From CALFXN01 sp937957815 (GTDB lineage: Bacteria; Synergistota; Synergistia; Synergistales; Aminobacteriaceae), in contig DAIQNX010000038.1 in NCBI GenBank assembly GCA_036788195.1, forward strand, positions 1 through 28,488: a stretch of 28,488 bases of DNA, written 5' to 3'. A program made the position numbers and the translations under genes. Positions 7,699-16,873 of this stretch are shown in pieces (the first letter of the stretch is position 1; every line of letters begins with the position of its first letter). Under the pieces are notes generated by a model. It did no database searches. It had not been told where the DNA came from and was given only the letters and a program-made list of their open reading frames with translations.

Positions 7699-8106
7699 TT
7701 ACCGGAACCATTCCTTCATCCTGAGCCGCGCTTTTTCCCTGTGTTCTTCCCTGACGTACGCCGCGACGATCAGGAACGCCGCGCCGATCGCGCCGAGGTC
7801 GTCCGTGAAGCCGGCGACGGGGATAAAGTCGGGGATCATGTCGATCGGCAGGACGAAGTAGCCGAGAACGCCCGTGATCGCGGCCTTCGCCCAGAGGGGT
7901 GTGGCTCCGTCGCGCAGGACGTAGTAGAGCGTCAGCGCCTTTTCGATGAGTCCGGCCCCGGCGCGCAGCGCGACCTTCGCGGCCTTCTCCCAAAAGCCGC
8001 CCTCGCTGAAATGGCGGCCGTATTTTTCGTATCCGCTCCGGGGACCGTCGCCGTCGTCGACGACTTCCGGATCGATCACGTCGCGTTCGTCGCGTTCTTC
8101 GTCCAT
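7699..8106 (-). CDS. YkvA family (DUF1232) membrane protein
   Basis: A 135-residue protein. After an acidic N-terminus (about residues 1-25) and a short amphipathic part comes the DUF1232 core: PLWAKAAITGVLGYFVLPID, then MIPDFIPVAGFTDDLGAIGA. The signature P-(I/L)-D-x-I-P-D-x-I-P is intact. A second hydrophobic segment (AAFLIVAAYV) and a basic tail follow. The family is widespread, associated with membranes, and its biochemical role is not established. The gene lies 95 nt after the VIT/VWA gene on the same strand with a strong GC hairpin between them, and may be co-transcribed with it. The ribosome site (GAGGG) is rather far from ATG 8106, so the start is moderately certain. Confidence 0.88.
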   Translation of the reverse strand: MDEERDERDVIDPEVVDDGDGPRSGYEKYGRHFSEGGFWEKAAKVALRAGAGLIEKALTLYYVLRDGATPLWAKAAITGVLGYFVLPIDMIPDFIPVAGFTDDLGAIGAAFLIVAAYVREEHREKARLRMKEWFR

Positions 8107-8133
8107 TGCGCGTCAATCCCTCTTTCCGCGATG

Positions 8134-8159
8134 ACGGGCGCCGGACATCCGGCGCCCGT
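8134..8159 (-). other. Strong intercistronic hairpin (no T-run)
   Basis: A perfect 11-bp inverted repeat, ACGGGCGCCGG / CCGGCGCCCGT with loop ACAT, lies between the VIT/VWA stop and the YkvA start. Neither strand has a T-run after it, so it is not a standard intrinsic terminator. It could stabilise the upstream mRNA end or act as a weak attenuator. Confidence 0.6.
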
Positions 8160-8201
8160 GCGTTCAAGTATAGCCCCAAAATTCGTCTGACGATGAATTT
8201 T

Positions 8202-10769
8202 CTATCCCGCGGAGAGCCTGAGACTTCCCGCACCGGACGCGCCGCCGCGCGTGAGTTCGATCCGGACGCGGTCTCCGGCGCGGAGGCGGATGTTGAGCGG
8301 CCTGCGGCCCCCGAGGCGGAGAAGGTCCGAGAGACGGACCTTCGCGGCGACACTCCCGTTCACGAGGATCCGGATCTCGGCGCCTCCGTCGCCGTCGATC
8401 CCTCCTTCGACCGCAAGGACCCGGAGCGATGCGGTTCCGGCGAGGAGTCCCTCGCCGGCGACGCCCTCGAAGAGCGCCAAAACTCCCTTTCCGGCGTCGA
8501 CGGAGCCGTCGAACAGGACGCGTTCTCCGGCCAATGCGGCTTCTTCGCTTTCGACCGAGCTCTCCGTGAAGGAATCTTCCCCGGAGCGCTTCCTCCCGGC
8601 GAATCCGATCCGCGAGAGAAATCCGGAAACGCCGCGCTTTCCGCGCGGAGAGGAATCCGCGCCCGCCCGGGGAGTCACCGTTGCCGACCTGTCGATCGAG
8701 AACATGACGACGTCCTGCGTCGGAGCTCCCGCGGAATCGGGCGGACACGGCTCCGAAGACATCATGCAGGGCATCGGGACCGCGAATTCCGCGTCCCATC
8801 CGCGAGGGAGCGCGTTCGGGACCACGAAGCCCTCCGAGACCTTCACCCCGGCCTCCTCGCGGACGGCGACGAAGGCCGTCTTCGAGCACGGAACTCCGGC
8901 CGCGAGCGATTCGCGGACCAGAAGCTCCGCGATGTCGGCCGTTGCAAGCCGTTCGTTTTCGGGATAGAGCGCCTCGCGGACCGTCGACGCGAGCCCCATG
9001 CGCTCGAGGATCTCCCGAGTGTTCCCGCGGGGCCGCGACGCGGCGATCGACTCGAGTCGCCGGACGCGCAGCGTTCCGTACAGTCCGCGGATCGCGTCGG
9101 CCCACTCTCCGCAGGTCGTTTCCGGATCGACCGACGCGGAGGCGAGCGTCTTCCCTGCGTCGTCCTTCAGGCGGAACGCGACGGGGCCGCCCGTCCGCTC
9201 CCGTCGCCGGAACCGGCCGCAAATCCACCTGGGCCGGCCGGCCGGAAGGTCGCCGAGATCGAGCGATCCGTTGCGGCACTCGTATCGTCCGGTCGCCTCC
9301 GCGAGATCCGCGTCGCTTTCGAGACGGAGCCCGAGCGCGAGCGGCCGCGAGAATTCGAGGAAGAGCTCGTCGAGAGCCGTCGCGATGTCGACCTCGTCGG
9401 GGTTCGACGTGAGGAAGCACGCGACGCCGCGTCCGGTTTCGGCCATCGCCGACGCGAGCGGTTCGTTGGGAGCCGCGTCGATGCAGACGACGCTGACGCG
9501 TCGGAAGTCTGCGAGCGCAGCCTCGCGTTCGAGCAGAGCCGCGATCCGGTCGTGATCGGAAACCTGCGCATCGGTGACGACGACGACGTGCCTCGCGGCG
9601 CGGCCTTCCATTCGCGACTGCGACAGTGCCTGTTCGAGCGCGACCCCGAGTTCGGTTCCGCCGGAATCGGTACAGACAGATATGAAGCGTTCCGCCCGGA
9701 GCCGGTTCTTCTCCGTCGCCTTCACGGGAGTTCGCGCCATCCACCGGCACGTGTCGTGAAAGAACCCCAGATTGAACGCGTCGTCGTCGCCGAGACGCGA
9801 GAGCAGGATTTTCACGGCCCAGTCCGCCGCCTCCCACTTGGGTCCGGACATCGAACCCGAGTGGTCCACGAGGAGCAGAATCTCCCGCGGCGCGCCCGCC
9901 TCTTCCGATGCGTCCGGCGCGTCTGCGGGCGAGGCGAGTGCGAGAAACGCGCCGCCGCCATCGTCCGAGGTCGCAAAGACGTCGAGCCCCACGGGCGCTT
10001 CGGCGTCGAGCGACGCCGAACGCAACTCCAGAACGAGATCCTGATCCGGCCAGACCGCATCCTCGGCGAATGTCACGCGCAGCGCCCCGTTTTCGTTCTC
10101 CGTCCGGATCGAGTTCGTCTGACACGACGCTTCCGCGACGCCCCGGCAGACGATCGACAGGCGAACCCTGTGCTCGGGGTCCCAGCGGGATTCGAACGGC
10201 TGCGTGTTCGCCCCGGCCGTCCGTTCCTCGTCGCTTCGGACATATCGCGGCGCGAGCGTCAGCGGCAACCTGAGCGACCATCCGCCTGAAATCGGCCTGA
10301 GCCAGAGAAGGAACGTCGTTTCCACGCGGACCGGGGCGTCCCGCGTGATTCCCGCAATCCGAAGCGTGAAGGCGTCGTCGCCCTCGCGCGTGACGAGTGC
10401 GGCCCGACGCCCCGTCTCGACCGCGTCGTCGTATTCCGCCTCGGCCTCGGCGCGCTCCGCGAGTCGCGTGGCGATGCACACCTCTCCGAACGTCACGGTC
10501 ACGCCCCGGACGATCGCGTCGCCGGGCAGCGGAAAACGGTAGACCGCCTCGACGGCCGTTCCCTCTTTCAGGAATGAGCAATCGAAGAGCTGATTCAGGA
10601 CAAGCGACGCGAGCGGCCCCTGGACGTTCCCCGTCACGGACGTCTCCTTCAGCGGAACCGGGCGGGGTTCGGGCATCTTCCGACCCTTTCGCGATGTTTC
10701 CCTGACTTCCAGCGTGGGACATCCACCGTCCCTCGAATTGTCAAAGCGCTGTGCCGACAATACCGTCAT
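8202..10769 (-). CDS. VIT and von Willebrand factor A domain protein (inter-alpha-trypsin inhibitor-like)
   Basis: An 855-residue protein with no signal peptide, so probably cytoplasmic. ATG 10769 overlaps the regulator's stop as ATGA, with GAGGGGG before it, implying translational coupling. A second possible start at ATG 10676 (MPEPRPVPLK, with AAAGGG) would drop a 31-residue leader. The VIT domain covers roughly residues 40-160 (KETSVTGNVQGPLASLVL; the AEYDDAVETGR region). The VWA domain follows at about 292-470 with a complete MIDAS metal site: D302-HS-GS (DxSxS), Thr372 in DSGGTELG and Asp400 in VVTDAQ. After VWA comes a region with conserved TREILERMGL, a basic linker and a beta-rich C-terminal domain. 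VIT/VWA proteins in bacteria are thought to be metal-dependent adhesion or assembly factors; the partner here is unknown. Confidence 0.9.
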   Translation of the reverse strand: MTVLSAQRFDNSRDGGCPTLEVRETSRKGRKMPEPRPVPLKETSVTGNVQGPLASLVLNQLFDCSFLKEGTAVEAVYRFPLPGDAIVRGVTVTFGEVCIATRLAERAEAEAEYDDAVETGRRAALVTREGDDAFTLRIAGITRDAPVRVETTFLLWLRPISGGWSLRLPLTLAPRYVRSDEERTAGANTQPFESRWDPEHRVRLSIVCRGVAEASCQTNSIRTENENGALRVTFAEDAVWPDQDLVLELRSASLDAEAPVGLDVFATSDDGGGAFLALASPADAPDASEEAGAPREILLLVDHSGSMSGPKWEAADWAVKILLSRLGDDDAFNLGFFHDTCRWMARTPVKATEKNRLRAERFISVCTDSGGTELGVALEQALSQSRMEGRAARHVVVVTDAQVSDHDRIAALLEREAALADFRRVSVVCIDAAPNEPLASAMAETGRGVACFLTSNPDEVDIATALDELFLEFSRPLALGLRLESDADLAEATGRYECRNGSLDLGDLPAGRPRWICGRFRRRERTGGPVAFRLKDDAGKTLASASVDPETTCGEWADAIRGLYGTLRVRRLESIAASRPRGNTREILERMGLASTVREALYPENERLATADIAELLVRESLAAGVPCSKTAFVAVREEAGVKVSEGFVVPNALPRGWDAEFAVPMPCMMSSEPCPPDSAGAPTQDVVMFSIDRSATVTPRAGADSSPRGKRGVSGFLSRIGFAGRKRSGEDSFTESSVESEEAALAGERVLFDGSVDAGKGVLALFEGVAGEGLLAGTASLRVLAVEGGIDGDGGAEIRILVNGSVAAKVRLSDLLRLGGRRPLNIRLRAGDRVRIELTRGGASGAGSLRLSAG

Positions 10770-11125
10770 CGTTTCGCCCCCTCTTTCGCGAACAGATTCG
10801 TGAGTTCCCGCATCAGATCCTCCTTCGTCAATCGTCCGGTCATCATCAGGACGACGGGCGAATCGCCGCCGGACGCAAGAGCCCCGCCGATCAGCAGAAG
10901 GCGTTTGAGCGTCTCCGGGTCCGCCCCCGCGTCCATCCGGTCGCGCAGGAACCCGAACAGCGTCGCGTTGCGTCCGCGAGGCACGGCCCGCCCCGTCTCC
11001 CAGCGGCTCAGCGCCGCGACGGTCACGCCGACGATCTTCGCGAACTCTTCCTGCGTGCAGCCGAGGCACAGGCGCAGCGCCTTCACGTCCTCCGCCCCGA
11101 ACAGCTCCTGAACCCGGTCCGTCAC
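10766..11125 (-). CDS. XRE-family helix-turn-helix regulator
   Basis: A 119-residue protein starting at GTG 11125 directly after GGAGGGAGG. The helix-turn-helix is at about residues 14-50 (ALRLCLGCTQEEFAKIVGVT, then VAALSRWETGRAVPRG), a standard XRE/HTH_3 pattern. The C-terminal half is helical, with no sensor domain that I recognise. Its stop overlaps the VIT/VWA start by four bases, so the two are made together. A pair of 12-bp dyads sits on the promoter just upstream and is the likely binding site, which suggests the regulator represses its own two-gene operon. No toxin-like partner is present, which argues against a HigA-type antitoxin role. Confidence 0.88.
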   Translation of the reverse strand: MTDRVQELFGAEDVKALRLCLGCTQEEFAKIVGVTVAALSRWETGRAVPRGRNATLFGFLRDRMDAGADPETLKRLLLIGGALASGGDSPVVLMMTGRLTKEDLMRELTNLFAKEGAKR

Positions 11126-11161
11126 GATCCTCCCTCCTCTCCGTCACAACGTCTCGAAACA

Positions 11162-11194
11162 AAAACTACCAGTAGTTATACTACTGGTAGTTTT
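11162..11194 (-). promoter_or_regulatory. Tandem-dyad operator over the promoter of the XRE-VIT/VWA operon
   Basis: A perfect 14-bp inverted repeat (arms AAAACTACCAGTAG and CTACTGGTAGTTTT, centre TTATA). Each half is itself a 12-bp dyad: ACTAC-CA-GTAGT (11165-11176) and ACTAC-TG-GTAGT (11180-11191), centres 15 bp apart. On the minus strand the centre supplies a -10, TATAAC (5/6), with TTGCGT 17 bp upstream; the regulator's GTG is about 37 bp downstream. The same element can fold as a hairpin ending in TTTTTGTTT and might also terminate the upstream hydrolase gene. Confidence 0.65.
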
Positions 11195-11245
11195 GAAACG
11201 CAAGGGGCCGAAAGCCCGAATCGGTCATATTTCTTCCCGGTTCCG

Positions 11246-12977
11246 CTATTTTTCCGCCGCCGCGAGTGTCACCCTGAAGCGCGCCCCCGCGTCGCCCATC
11301 AGGTGGAGATATCCTCCCAGCGGCGCGCCGGGCAGGGGCTCCGTCCCCCGAGCGTCGCTGTCCGCGACGCACGTGAACGAGGCGTCGAAGAGCATCCAGC
11401 GGAAGGCGTCCCCTTCCGGAGCGACCGTCAGCGTCGCGCCCGAAACGCCCGGGTCGAGCCGGAGCCATTCGCCGTCGCCCGCCGCCCCGATTTCGATGTC
11501 GCGCGCGACATCCGCCGACAGGACCGGAACGGTTTCGAGCGGCCGGAAGCGGTAGCTCCCGAAGCGCATCCACTCCTCGCCGCCGACGTCCGTGACGACG
11601 AGTTCGTTCTGGTCGCGGCCGCCCCCCGCGGGAATCGTGATGCCCATTGCGGCGAACGTATCGCTTTCGGGCCGGACGAGATAGTACGTCTCCTTCGACT
11701 GCGGCTTCGCGAAGATCAGCCCCGGCAGTTCGGGGAGCGCCTCGAGCGCGAGGCACGGATACCAGGTCGCGCCGAGCGTGTAGAAGATGGGCGGCATGTT
11801 GACGAGGAGCCACGTTCGCGACAGGCGGCTCGTCCACGCCGCGCTCAGGGGCGTTCCGGGCCCGATCTTCTGGACCATCGGGGTTTCGTCCTGGTAGAGT
11901 CGCGAGGCGCCCGCGGCGCGGTTCATCGCGTACCGCATTCCGCGCCCTTCGGCGAAGGCGAACTCCGTGTTCGGGTCGCCGTCGGACGAGAAGTACCCGT
12001 TCACCCGGTAGGAAAGCCCTTCGAGGTAGGGCGTCCAGNNNNNNNNNNNNNNNNNNNNNNNNNNNNNNNNNNNNNNNNNNNNNNNNNNNNNNNNNNNNNN
12101 NNNNNNNNNNNNNNNNNNNNNNNNNNNNNNNNNNNNNNAGTTCGCCGCCGTTCGCGAACATCGCGAGCAGCCGGCAGAGGTCCGACGGCGTCGAATAGAG
12201 CCCGCCGCTCGCGAAGGTGTTGTTGTACTCCTGCGGTTTCGGCGACCCGTCGGCGTTGAATTGCGGCGCGTAGCTTCCGGCCGGGAAGGGGCCGGTCGGG
12301 AAGCGGCTGTGCGTCATCCCGAGCGGCGCGAAGATCTCGTCGTGGACGAACGTCGCGTAATCCGTCCCCGTCACCGACGAGACGAGTCTGTCGACGAGCG
12401 TGAAGCCGTCGTTGCAGTAGATGTTCATGTCGCCGGGCGCGTGCTTGAGGTGACTCCCCGCGAGCGTTTCGAGGACGCTGTCGACGTACCCCGGATTGCG
12501 CGCCGTCAGGACGGAGCCCCGATACTCGGTTCCCGGGAAACCCGACGAATGGTTCAGCAGCATCCGCACCGTGATGTCCGCGGCCTCCGGCGACTGCATC
12601 GAAAAATCGTTCACGTAGGTCGCGAAGGGCAGGTCGAGGGAGACGAGTCCGCGGTCGACGAGGATCATCGCGGCCGTCGTCGCGATCATCTTGCTCGTCG
12701 ATCCGATGCCGAACATCGTCTCGGGCGTCGGAGCGCGTCCGGACCTTTTGTCGATCTCGCCGAACGCCTGGGCCCACTGCACAACCCCGTTTTCGACGAG
12801 CGCGACGGATACGGACGGCGACGAATAGGTCGCGAGCAGCGTCTTCGCATACGACGCGGCCTCCTGCATCGAGAAGGTCGCGTTTCCGCCGAGCCCGCTG
12901 CACCCTGCGCCCAGAAAGAGGACGGAAAGGACCAGCATGAAGGCCGTTCGTTTCGGCAGATTCCCTTTCAGGTTCAT
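11246..12977 (-). CDS. Beta-lactamase-family serine hydrolase (class C/penicillin-binding type), interrupted by an assembly gap
   Basis: The start is ATG 12977 with AAGGAG at 8 nt. The N-terminus looks like a lipoprotein signal (MLVLSVLFLGAGC-S, Cys26), although the lipobox -3 residue is Gly. The catalytic SxxK is S93-TSK-96 within MFGIGSTSKMIA, and the second motif is Y187-CN. These fit the AmpC/esterase/D-aminopeptidase-like fold. The 100-N run at 12039-12138 removes the end of the hydrolase domain. The part after the gap (264 codons, from WTPYLEGLSYR to TLAAAEK and TAG 11246) reads in a shifted frame only because the N count is a placeholder; excluding the Ns the total is a multiple of three. 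The C-terminal part is a beta-rich domain of unknown role. Substrate is unknown; lipid-anchored peptidase or esterase is as likely as beta-lactamase. Confidence 0.88.
12039..12138. other. Assembly gap (100 N, true size unknown)
   Basis: A run of 100 Ns within the serine hydrolase gene. Unlike the other two gaps, its flanks share no duplicated sequence, so real sequence is probably missing here. For the gene to be intact the missing length must be a multiple of three. Confidence 0.95.
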
Positions 12978-13019
12978 CCGAATCACTCCTTGTCGGGATG
13001 AATGTTTCCCCCGCAACTC

Positions 13020-13048
13020 ATGATATTCGGAAAAGTCAGACCCCGCAA
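13020..13048 (-). promoter_or_regulatory. Putative promoter of the serine hydrolase gene
   Basis: Minus strand TTGCGG (13043-13048), 17-bp spacer, TATCAT (13020-13025; 5/6 match), about 43 bp before ATG 12977. The -35 is weak. Confidence 0.35.
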
Positions 13049-13103
13049 TACGGGAGATGAGCGGTCGGAAGCGGGCGCGACGGCAGAGGCATTCCCGCAG
13101 CGG

Positions 13104-13147
13104 AGAAAAAAAGAAAGGGACCGGGCGAAAGATAGCCCCGGTCCCTT
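13104..13147 (-). terminator. Rho-independent terminator of the TRAP/deacylase operon
   Basis: On the minus strand AAGGGACCGGG pairs with CCCGGTCCCTT (13137-13147 with 13115-13125; 11 bp, 11-nt loop), followed by a T-rich tract (TTTCTTTTTTT). It lies 22 nt after the deacylase stop and closes the five-gene operon. Confidence 0.9.
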
Positions 13148-13169
13148 CAGTCTTCAGTTCTGCCCGGAC

Positions 13170-14932
13170 CTACGCCCGCCGCAGGATCATCCCCGGCCGT
13201 TTGTCGGTGAGCCGCCCGTCGTCCACGACCACGACGCCGTTCACGACGACGGTCGGGATCCCTTCGGGGAAGTGGTGCGGATCGGTGAAGGTCGCCGTGT
13301 CGCGGATTCTTTCGGGATCGAAGACCGTGATGTCGGCCCGGAAGCCCTCGCGCAGCAGGCCGCGGTCGGGAAGGCCAAGGCGCGACGCCGGCATCGACGT
13401 GATCTTCCGGACGCCCTCCTGAAGCGTCATGAGCCTGCCGTCGAGGACGTAGCGGCGCAGGAAGCGCGGGAAGGTCCCGTACCCCCTGGGGTGCGGCTTG
13501 CCTCCGGCCGACGGCGTCGACGCCCACGAATCGGAGGCGACGCACGAAAGCGGGTGCGCGAGGACCGTCTTCACGTCCTCCTCGTCGATCGCGAACACGA
13601 TCATCGTCGCGAGGCACTCGATGTCCGCGAGGAAGTCGAAGAGCCCGTCGAACCCCTCGCGGCCGGGATAGAGCGTGTCGACGATNNNNNNNNNNNNNNN
13701 NNNNNNNNNNNNNNNNNNNNNNNNNNNNNNNNNNNNNNNNNNNNNNNNNNNNNNNNNNNNNNNNNNNNNNNNNNNNNNNNNNNNNGGAAGTCGAAGAGCC
13801 CGTCGAACCCCTCGCGGCCGGGATAGAGCGTGTCGACGATTTCCTTCAGGTGTTTCCCCTCGACGTCCGGACGCACGGCGCACCCGCTCACGAAGATGTT
13901 TTCGAGCCCCGCGCCCGCGATCCAGTTCTCCCACTGGCACCCCTTCCGGCGGATTTCGTCGGCCATCCGGAGGCGGTCCTCCGCGTTCCGAAGCCGCCGG
14001 ACCGTTTCGGCCACGCCGCCCTCGTGCGCGAACGGGGGCAGGAGCGACGTCACGGTCGTCGAGGCGGCCGTGTACGGATAGGCGTCGCAACAGACGTCGA
14101 CGCCCTGCGCTCGTGCCTCTTCCATCAGCCGGAGCGTGTGGCGGACCTTGCCCCAGTTCGGACGCCCGACGGCCTTGTGATGCGAGAGCTGCACCGGGAC
14201 GTTCCACCGGCGGCCGATTTCGAGGGCCTCCGCGACGGATTCGGCGAGATAGTTTCCCTCGTTGCGGAGATGCGTCGCGTAGATCGCGCCGCGAGGCGCG
14301 AGTTCCCCCGCGAGTTCGAGGAGTTCGCGCTCTCCCGTGAAGCTTCCGGGCGGGTAGATCAGTCCGCTCGACAGGCCGAAGCATCCGTCGTCGAGCGCGT
14401 TTCGGAGCAGCTCGCGCATCCGGTCCATCTCGTCCGGGGTCGCTGCGGACGGCGAGAAGCCCTTCACGGCGATCCGGATCGTCCCTTGGCCGACGAAGAA
14501 CGCGAGGTTCTGCGCCGTTCCGTTCAGTGCGATGGCCTCCATGTATTCGGCGTTCGTCCGCCAGCGCCAGTCGATCGCTTCCGAAGGCGGCACGAACGGC
14601 GCGAGATACCGGCGCGACAGGTCGATCGTCCGGTCGTCGAGCGGGGCCATGGACGCGCCGCAGTTGCCCGTCACCGACGTCGTGACGCCCTGCATGACGT
14701 AGCTGTCCACCGAAGGGTACGCGAGGACGCCGTTGTCCACGTGGTTGTGAATATCGATGAAGCCGGGACATATCGCCAGTCCCGACGCGTCGACGGTCCG
14801 CACGGCTTCGCCCTCTCCGATCCGGCCGACGCGCGCGATGCGTCCGTCCCGGACGCCGATATCGGTTCTCACAGCCGGGTTTCCCGTCCCGTCGAAAAGG
14901 AATCCGTTCCGTAACGCCAAGTCCATTTTCAT
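13170..14932 (-). CDS. N-acyl-D-amino-acid deacylase (D-aminoacylase), amidohydrolase superfamily
   Basis: The start is ATG 14932 (MKMDLALRNG) with GGAGAG at 7 nt. The protein hydrolyses N-acyl-D-amino acids to the free D-amino acid and a carboxylate, using one or two zinc ions. Visible metal and active-site features are H62-N-H64 in FIDIHNHVDNG, the family-typical metal-ligand Cys91 in TGNCGAS, the His in YATHLRNEGN, the His pair in QLSHHKAVG and the Asp in VASDSWAS. A 100-N run interrupts it, but both flanks carry the same 55 bp. Removing the Ns and one copy leaves 1608 nt, an intact 535-residue protein of normal family length. It is the last gene of the TRAP operon, so the transporter probably supplies its substrate or an acyl-peptide-like relative. 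It is cytoplasmic. Exact substrate preference (D-Glu, D-Asp, neutral) is not readable. Confidence 0.92.
13631..13840. repeat. 55-bp duplicate flanking a 100-N gap (assembly artefact)
   Basis: Bases 13631-13685 and 13786-13840 are identical, separated by 100 Ns (13686-13785). Collapsing to one copy restores the deacylase frame. Identical 55-bp contig ends are what a de Bruijn assembler with k=55 leaves when a scaffolder joins overlapping contigs without merging them. Confidence 0.95.
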
Positions 14933-14949
14933 ACTTTCGCTCTCCTTGA

Positions 14950-14980
14950 CCGCACGCATTCCCGTGCGGCGATATATCGC
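14950..14980 (-). other. Hairpin and palindrome between dctM and the deacylase gene
   Basis: CCGCACG/CGTGCGG (7 bp, loop of 6; 14950-14969) abuts the palindrome GCGATATATCGC (14969-14980). There is no T-run. It lies in the 52-nt spacer of the operon and may tune relative expression or mRNA decay. Confidence 0.4.
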
Positions 14981-14984
14981 GTTC

Positions 14985-16319
14985 CTACCAGCTTCCGACA
15001 ACTTCCGACCCGAGGACGAACGAGGGAAGCCAGCAGGACAGTGCGGGGACATAGGTCGTCAGCAGAAGTACCGGAATGCCGACGAAGACGAAGAATTTGA
15101 GGACGATCGTCGCGAGTTCCATGTACGAGCACCCTGAGAGACGCGTCCCCACGAACAGCGACATCGCGAACGGAGGCGTGATGACGCCGAGCCCGATGTT
15201 CAGGATGACGATGGATCCGAGATGCACGAGATTGACGCCAAGCTGTTGCATGAGCGGCAGGAACAGCGGAACCGCGAGCACGAGGATCGGCGTTCCGTCG
15301 ATGAACATCCCGAGAACCAGCAACACGACGTTCATCGAGAGCAAAATCATCGCTTTCGTGTGGAACAGGCTCATCGCGTAGTTCGCGACCATCTGGGCGA
15401 CGCCGATTTTGATGAGGTAGCGCCCGAAGACCGTCCCGGTGGCGATCAGAACGATGACGACACCGATCGACAGCACGGAGCTGTACAGCGCCCGGCGCGT
15501 CCCCTCGATCGTGAGCTCCCTGTAGACGAAAAATCCGACGATCAGGCAGTAGACGGCCGCGATCGCCCCTGCTTCGTTGGGCGTGCAGATGCCGCCGTAG
15601 ATTCCGACCATGATCAGTGCGGGACACCCGAGGGCCGGAAGCGCCACCCACGTGGCGCTCCGGAGTTCCCGCATCGATTCGCCGAACGTCGCGGGTGCCG
15701 GAGGTGCCTCCCGGATAAGCTCCGGGTTCACGTATTTCGGACAGATGATGTAGTTCAGGATCGCATAGCCCCCGGCGATCAGGAGCCCCGGAATCACGGT
15801 CGCGAGGAACATCGCGGATACCGATTGCTGCGCGATGAGACAGTACAGCAGCGCCGGGACGCTCGGCGGGATCAGGTACCCGAGGAAGCAGCACGAACAC
15901 AGGACAGCGGCCGTGTACCGCTTCTCGTACCCGTACCGCTCGAGCCGGGGCACGAGCAGCGGTATCAGCGCCGAGATGCACGGGATCGAGGATCCCGTGA
16001 GCGCGCCGAGGAAGAGCGTCGCGACGATCCCGACAGCCTCCATGCCGCCGCGCAGGCGTCCGACGAGTGCGTAGGAAAACCGCACGATCCTGTCGGCGAG
16101 CCCGGCCTCCGAAAGCAGGCTTCCCGCGAAGATGAAGAACGCGACGGCCGTCAGGACGTAGTTGTCGACGGCGTGAAAGAACGTCCCGGCAAGAAACGTC
16201 ACCGGCGACCCGGTCGCGAGCAGCCCCGCGACGGAACTTCCGATGAAGAGCCAACAGAGCGGCATACCGACCGCCATGCCGACGAAGAGCGTCACGAGCG
16301 CTACGGTCGCTCCGCCCAT
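14985..16319 (-). CDS. dctM: TRAP transporter large membrane subunit
   Basis: A 444-residue protein, normal for DctM, with about a dozen hydrophobic segments. It shows family motifs: GALTGSSIPCISALIPLLVP (the TRAP-M G-x-x-x-G-S region), CCFLGYLIPPSVPALLYCLI, ICTPNEAGAIAAVYCLIVG and VITPPFAMSLFVGT. It forms the sodium-driven transport channel with DctQ, taking solute from DctP. ATG 16319 lies one base after the dctQ stop with GGAGG upstream, so the two are coupled. Substrate cannot be read from this subunit; the linked deacylase suggests acylated D-amino acids. Confidence 0.95.
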   Translation of the reverse strand: MGGATVALVTLFVGMAVGMPLCWLFIGSSVAGLLATGSPVTFLAGTFFHAVDNYVLTAVAFFIFAGSLLSEAGLADRIVRFSYALVGRLRGGMEAVGIVATLFLGALTGSSIPCISALIPLLVPRLERYGYEKRYTAAVLCSCCFLGYLIPPSVPALLYCLIAQQSVSAMFLATVIPGLLIAGGYAILNYIICPKYVNPELIREAPPAPATFGESMRELRSATWVALPALGCPALIMVGIYGGICTPNEAGAIAAVYCLIVGFFVYRELTIEGTRRALYSSVLSIGVVIVLIATGTVFGRYLIKIGVAQMVANYAMSLFHTKAMILLSMNVVLLVLGMFIDGTPILVLAVPLFLPLMQQLGVNLVHLGSIVILNIGLGVITPPFAMSLFVGTRLSGCSYMELATIVLKFFVFVGIPVLLLTTYVPALSCWLPSFVLGSEVVGSW

Positions 16320-16320
16320 C

Positions 16321-16845
16321 TCACTCGACCTCCTTCGCGGCGCCGGACTCCGACGCGGGGAATCCGAACTGCCTCGCGAGGCTCACCGCCGTATGCAGAA
16401 TGCAGAGAACGAGCATGACGTAGCACGTCACGATCAGCCACGACGTATTGAACCACGGGACCATCGTCCCGTACGAGGGATACTTCATCGCCCGGACCGC
16501 GAACTGCAGCATTGGGCCGTGGAAGTATCCGAACGTCACGAGCGTCAGGATATAAATGAAAACCTTGTAGGCGCGCATCGCCCGCGGCCTGCCGGCGAAG
16601 AGCAGCTGACTCAGGATGTCCACCGACGTGTGCGCGTCGTCGCGCGTCGTGAACGCGATCGCGCAGAGCGCCATGAAAACGAATACGTACTGCGTGAAAT
16701 CCCCGAGCCACATGACCTCGTAATGGATCAGATAGCGGTTGACGACGAGGGCCGTCGTCAGAAACGTGATTCCGAGAAGACCGATGTAGCACAGGGCGTT
16801 TTCGATCTTCTCGATTCCCCTGAGACACAGGGAAATAAACGTCAC
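16321..16845 (-). CDS. dctQ: TRAP transporter small membrane subunit
   Basis: The start is GTG 16845 (MTFISLCLRGIEKIEN) with AGGAGG at 9 nt; an open frame extends further upstream but lacks a ribosome site and runs into the intergenic hairpin. The 174-residue product has four membrane segments (about 15-35, 47-67, 85-107, 130-155). It carries the DctQ-type stretch VFVFMALCAIAFTTRDDAHT, followed by SVDIL, including the family's usual R-D-x-A-H-x-x-V-D pattern. It pairs with DctM, which starts one base after its stop. Confidence 0.93.
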   Translation of the reverse strand: MTFISLCLRGIEKIENALCYIGLLGITFLTTALVVNRYLIHYEVMWLGDFTQYVFVFMALCAIAFTTRDDAHTSVDILSQLLFAGRPRAMRAYKVFIYILTLVTFGYFHGPMLQFAVRAMKYPSYGTMVPWFNTSWLIVTCYVMLVLCILHTAVSLARQFGFPASESGAAKEVE

Positions 16846-16873
16846 CCGAACCCCTCCTTTCCGAAAGGTGCGA

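Noticed and set aside
8106..10289. A 727-codon open frame on the plus strand opposite the VIT/VWA gene
   Set aside because: It is Arg-rich, has no ribosome site or domain, and is the usual shadow of a GC-rich gene whose minus-strand product has clear VIT and MIDAS motifs.
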